A stretch of 8,902 nucleotides of DNA from NCBI GenBank assembly GCA_017543645.1, contig JAFYFR010000042.1:1-8902 (forward strand), read 5' to 3'. The notes beneath the pieces were generated by a model. It saw only the letters and a program-made list of their open reading frames with translations, did not search any database and was not told where the DNA came from. Every line of letters begins with the position of its first letter. Positions within the stretch are counted from its first letter, which is position 1. Source of the stretch: Bacteroidales bacterium (GTDB taxonomy: Bacteria; Bacteroidota; Bacteroidia; Bacteroidales; UBA3824). A program made the position numbers and the translations under genes. Below, one piece after another: positions 6,356-8,902 of the stretch.

Positions 6356-7788
6356 AAAAGCTTTTGACGATATTGTTAATTTTTTGCTCTGTGGCATTGG
6401 TAGATGCCCAAGAGGACTACCGTTACGACATTCTTGACCAAAAATCGTTCCATTCGGCTCTGCAACCCTACGAAGATACCGCTAAAACTGCTGCAAAAGG
6501 CTATCAAATAGATATTTATCCATTGGTTAACATTGCAGCTGGCGCAGGCGACAACGATATGCACCCACTCTATTCGGCAAACGCTGGTGTGGAGATTAAA
6601 GCCAGCTTAACATCAAAACTTACTGCAAGTTATAGAATTTATGGCGGAATTTCGCGCTATATGGATTATTTTGCCAACCTTGCCGACAGTATTCACTACA
6701 TACCCGCAGCAGGAAGTTACAAAAAAAACGGCGACACTTATTTCACTTTATATCACGATTTTAACCTTACCTACCATTTAGCCGACTACCTAAAATTTTC
6801 GGCAGGTAAAGGTCGCAAAAAAATAGGCGACGGATACCGCTCGTTACTCCTATCTAACAACAACAGCGGTATGTATTATTTCGATATAATTGCAGGCACA
6901 GGAGGATTTAAATACATATTTTCGATAAACACAGCCAAAAGTCTCGACAGTCAAACTGGTAGAGCACGCACTAAATACGTTGTATATCATGCAATTAGTT
7001 GGAATATCACAAATTATCTGAATATCGGTGGATTTGAATCAGTGTCAACCATTAAACGCGATTCGTTGGGTAATAGCCAATTTATTGATATTCATTACTT
7101 AAACCCTGTTTTATTTCTACGTCCGGTAGAATATTCGATAGGTTCGCCCGACAATGTTTTAATGGGCATATTTGGCAAGGCGCGTTACTACCGCAAAAAT
7201 ATTCTGTATGGTCAAGTAATGTTAGACGAGTTTAACTCATCATTTTTAAAAGCAGGAAGCGATTGGTGGGCAAAAAAATTTGCTATTCAGGCAGGAGCAC
7301 GTGGCGAAATCTTCAATCGATTGAAATATTTAGCCGAAGCCAATTACATTCGCCCTTTTATGTATTCGCACGACGATGCGATACGCTCATATTCAATGTG
7401 TTCGCAACCATTAGCGCATCCCTACGGAGCAAATCTCAAAGAGGGTATTCTAAACCTATCCTACACCACCAAAAACAATAAATGGAACATAGATTTTACT
7501 GCCGACATAGTAAAAACCGGCATCGACACCGACACAATATCCTACGGCGGCAACGTTTTGAGACCTTACACACTCCGCAGCGACGACTACGGGCAATCAA
7601 TGCTACAAGGCAAACCTCTGACTATTACCGATTTGAATCTGACAGTAGAATACAAAATGAAATTAAATTTTGATTCAGAAGGATATATTTTGAAACCTTT
7701 TGTTACCTTTGGGTGTTACAACAATGAAGAAAAGAACATATATTTTTTGATAGGAATCAAAAATTTTGACTTAACAAGATTTTATTGA
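6352..7788 (+). CDS. Wzi/RemB-like outer-membrane beta-barrel protein
   Basis: This 478-residue protein has a clean signal peptide: MKK, a hydrophobic core and VDA before Gln20, with likely cleavage after Ala19. The mature part has alternating polar/hydrophobic strands typical of an outer-membrane barrel and ends in Phe-Tyr, as barrels often do. Family-like segments include LKFSAGKGRKKIGDGYRSLL, HYLNPVLFLRPVEYSIGSPD (248-267) followed by NVLMG, YGQVMLDEFN, and SQPLAHPYGANLKEG. I recognise these from Bacteroidetes proteins annotated as capsule-assembly Wzi family or gliding protein RemB. Wzi in Escherichia coli holds capsular polysaccharide on the cell surface. The ATGA overlap with a glycan-initiating transferase supports a glycan-related role. 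Binding partner and exact function are inferred. Its codons are more AT-rich than those of the Fic gene. Confidence 0.8.
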   Translation: MKKLLTILLIFCSVALVDAQEDYRYDILDQKSFHSALQPYEDTAKTAAKGYQIDIYPLVNIAAGAGDNDMHPLYSANAGVEIKASLTSKLTASYRIYGGISRYMDYFANLADSIHYIPAAGSYKKNGDTYFTLYHDFNLTYHLADYLKFSAGKGRKKIGDGYRSLLLSNNNSGMYYFDIIAGTGGFKYIFSINTAKSLDSQTGRARTKYVVYHAISWNITNYLNIGGFESVSTIKRDSLGNSQFIDIHYLNPVLFLRPVEYSIGSPDNVLMGIFGKARYYRKNILYGQVMLDEFNSSFLKAGSDWWAKKFAIQAGARGEIFNRLKYLAEANYIRPFMYSHDDAIRSYSMCSQPLAHPYGANLKEGILNLSYTTKNNKWNIDFTADIVKTGIDTDTISYGGNVLRPYTLRSDDYGQSMLQGKPLTITDLNLTVEYKMKLNFDSEGYILKPFVTFGCYNNEEKNIYFLIGIKNFDLTRFY

Positions 7789-7816
7789 CAACTAACATAA
7801 TACAATAATATATTTA
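7784..7816 (+). promoter_or_regulatory. Candidate nadB promoter: ATTG (-33) and TATATTTA (-7)
   Basis: TATATTTA (7809-7816) is one base from the TAnnTTTG consensus. ATTG (7784-7787) lies 21 bases upstream, about the expected -33 spacing, and overlaps the stop codon of the preceding gene. Start would be near 7823, giving a leader of about 6 nt before the ATG at 7829. If it is not used, nadB would be read through from the wzi-like gene, 40 bp upstream. Confidence 0.35.
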
Positions 7817-7828
7817 AAGCAAAAGTTT

Positions 7829-8902
7829 ATGGATAGGACAACAGACTTCCTCGTAGTGGGCAGCGGCGTTGCGGGATTATGTTTCGCACTAAAAGCCGCC
7901 GAAAAAGGTAGCGTGCTTATCGTTACAAAAGCCTCTGTTACAGATGCTAACACAAAGTTTGCTCAGGGTGGAATTGCTTCCGTTACCGGCGAGGGCGATA
8001 CTTTTGAAAAGCATATTCACGACACAATGGTGGCAGGCGATTTTCTCTCAAAAGAAAACATCGTTAAAATTGTGGTTGAGGAGGCTCCCGACCGTATTAA
8101 AGAACTTGTGCAATGGGGCACCGAGTTTGACCGCAAGAGCGACGGAAGTTTCGACCTCCACAAAGAGGGCGGACATAGCGATTTCCGCATTCTCCACCAC
8201 AAAGATAACACAGGTTTTGAGGTAGAACGTGCTCTTGTTGAGCGTGTTAAAGCTACTCCTAACATCACCATGGTGGATCATTTTTACGCCATGGAGCTTA
8301 TTACGCAACACTATCTTGGCAAAACCGTTACCAAATACGACGATGATATTGAGTGCTACGGCATTTACGCACTCAACACAAAAACTGGAAAGGTAGAAAA
8401 AATACTCTCAAAAATCACCTACCTTGCCACCGGCGGCATCGGCAATATTTACCAAGTTACCACAAATCCTCCAATTGCCACAGGCGACGGCATTGCTATG
8501 GTTCACCGCGCTAAGGGCGTTGTAGACAATATGGAGTTTGTACAGTTCCACCCCACATCGCTCTATCATCCGGGCGAACGTCCTTCGTACCTTATTACCG
8601 AGGCTATGCGCGGTTTTGGCGCAATACTCAAAACCCAAGACGGCAAAACCTTTATGGAGAAATACGACGAACGCGGCTGTCTTGCTCCTCGCGACATTGT
8701 TGCCCGCGCAATCGACAACGAAATGAAAATCCGTGGCGACGAATATGTATATCTCGACGCTACCGTTACCGACCACGAGGAACTCAAAAAGCATTTCCCC
8801 AATATCTACGAAAAATGCCTCTCGATAGGTATCGACATTACCAAACAGCCTATTCCCGTTGTTCCCGCAGCCCATTACCTTTGCGGCGGTATTCGCGTAG
8901 AC
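7829..8902 (+). CDS. nadB: L-aspartate oxidase NadB (3' end outside window)
   Basis: The frame is open from ATG 7829 to the right edge, 358 codons; the family is usually about 520-540 residues, so roughly the C-terminal third is missing only because the window stops. NadB is a cytosolic FAD enzyme that oxidises L-aspartate to iminoaspartate, which NadA condenses to quinolinate for NAD synthesis. The FAD-binding turn VVGSGVAGL is at 9-17. NTKFAQGGIASV matches the family FAQGGIA segment. LATGGIGNIY, EFVQFHPTSLY, CLAPRDIVARAID and PAAHYLCGGI are the substrate and flavin contacts shared by NadB and fumarate-reductase flavoproteins. FAQGG and the order of motifs favour NadB over SdhA/FrdA. There is no Shine-Dalgarno. 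nadA and nadC may follow outside the window. Confidence 0.95.
   Translation, partial: MDRTTDFLVVGSGVAGLCFALKAAEKGSVLIVTKASVTDANTKFAQGGIASVTGEGDTFEKHIHDTMVAGDFLSKENIVKIVVEEAPDRIKELVQWGTEFDRKSDGSFDLHKEGGHSDFRILHHKDNTGFEVERALVERVKATPNITMVDHFYAMELITQHYLGKTVTKYDDDIECYGIYALNTKTGKVEKILSKITYLATGGIGNIYQVTTNPPIATGDGIAMVHRAKGVVDNMEFVQFHPTSLYHPGERPSYLITEAMRGFGAILKTQDGKTFMEKYDERGCLAPRDIVARAIDNEMKIRGDEYVYLDATVTDHEELKKHFPNIYEKCLSIGIDITKQPIPVVPAAHYLCGGIRVD

Noticed and set aside
8408..8875. Open frame of 155 codons antisense to nadB
   Set aside because: nadB has clear motifs throughout this stretch; the antisense frame shows none.

Overview
This window looks like chromosome from a member of the Bacteroidales (phylum Bacteroidota). 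Most intergenic gaps carry a TAnnTTTG-type -7 box, the characteristic Bacteroidetes promoter element. Shine-Dalgarno sequences are essentially absent. The protein families also fit: a Wzi/RemB-like outer-membrane protein, a GNTR-type Fic protein, a glutaminyl-cyclase-like lipoprotein and a MEVWR-type SDR. The genus cannot be fixed from this sequence. No mobile element, integrase, CRISPR array or plasmid origin is visible.

Layout from left to right. (1) Bases 1-338 hold the 3' end of a plus-strand gene for a large, probably surface-exposed protein. (2) Bases 382-1563 encode a complete Fic-domain protein with a fused VbhA-like antitoxin head and a C-terminal winged helix. (3) A bidirectional hairpin terminator separates it from a minus-strand tRNA-Arg(CCG), which starts only 5 bp after the stop codon of a minus-strand SiaC-family gene. 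(4) A minus-strand block follows, transcribed right to left: an SDR-family protein (4128-5141), ruvB (3024-4052) and a glutaminyl-cyclase/M28-like lipoprotein (2153-3052) that overlaps ruvB by 29 bp. (5) From 5291 genes run on the plus strand: a polyprenyl-phosphate sugar-1-phosphate transferase (MraY/WecA/TagO superfamily) overlapped ATGA-fashion by a Wzi/RemB-like outer-membrane protein, then nadB, which is cut by the window end.

How the genes work together. The transferase and the Wzi-like protein form a plausible two-gene unit: one starts a lipid-linked surface glycan at the inner membrane, the other may hold or organise glycan at the outer membrane. ruvB (Holliday-junction migration) and nadB (first step of NAD synthesis) are housekeeping genes.

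The most unusual content is a set of enzyme-family proteins whose active sites look altered. The Fic protein has lost both partners of the classical inhibitory salt bridge: the second Arg of the Fic motif is Ala, and the inhibitory Glu is Asp. The glutaminyl-cyclase-like lipoprotein lacks two of the three zinc ligands. The SDR lacks the YxxxK catalytic pair. The last two flank ruvB. I do not see a wholly new multi-gene system; the Fic architecture and the probable pseudoenzymes are the best leads.
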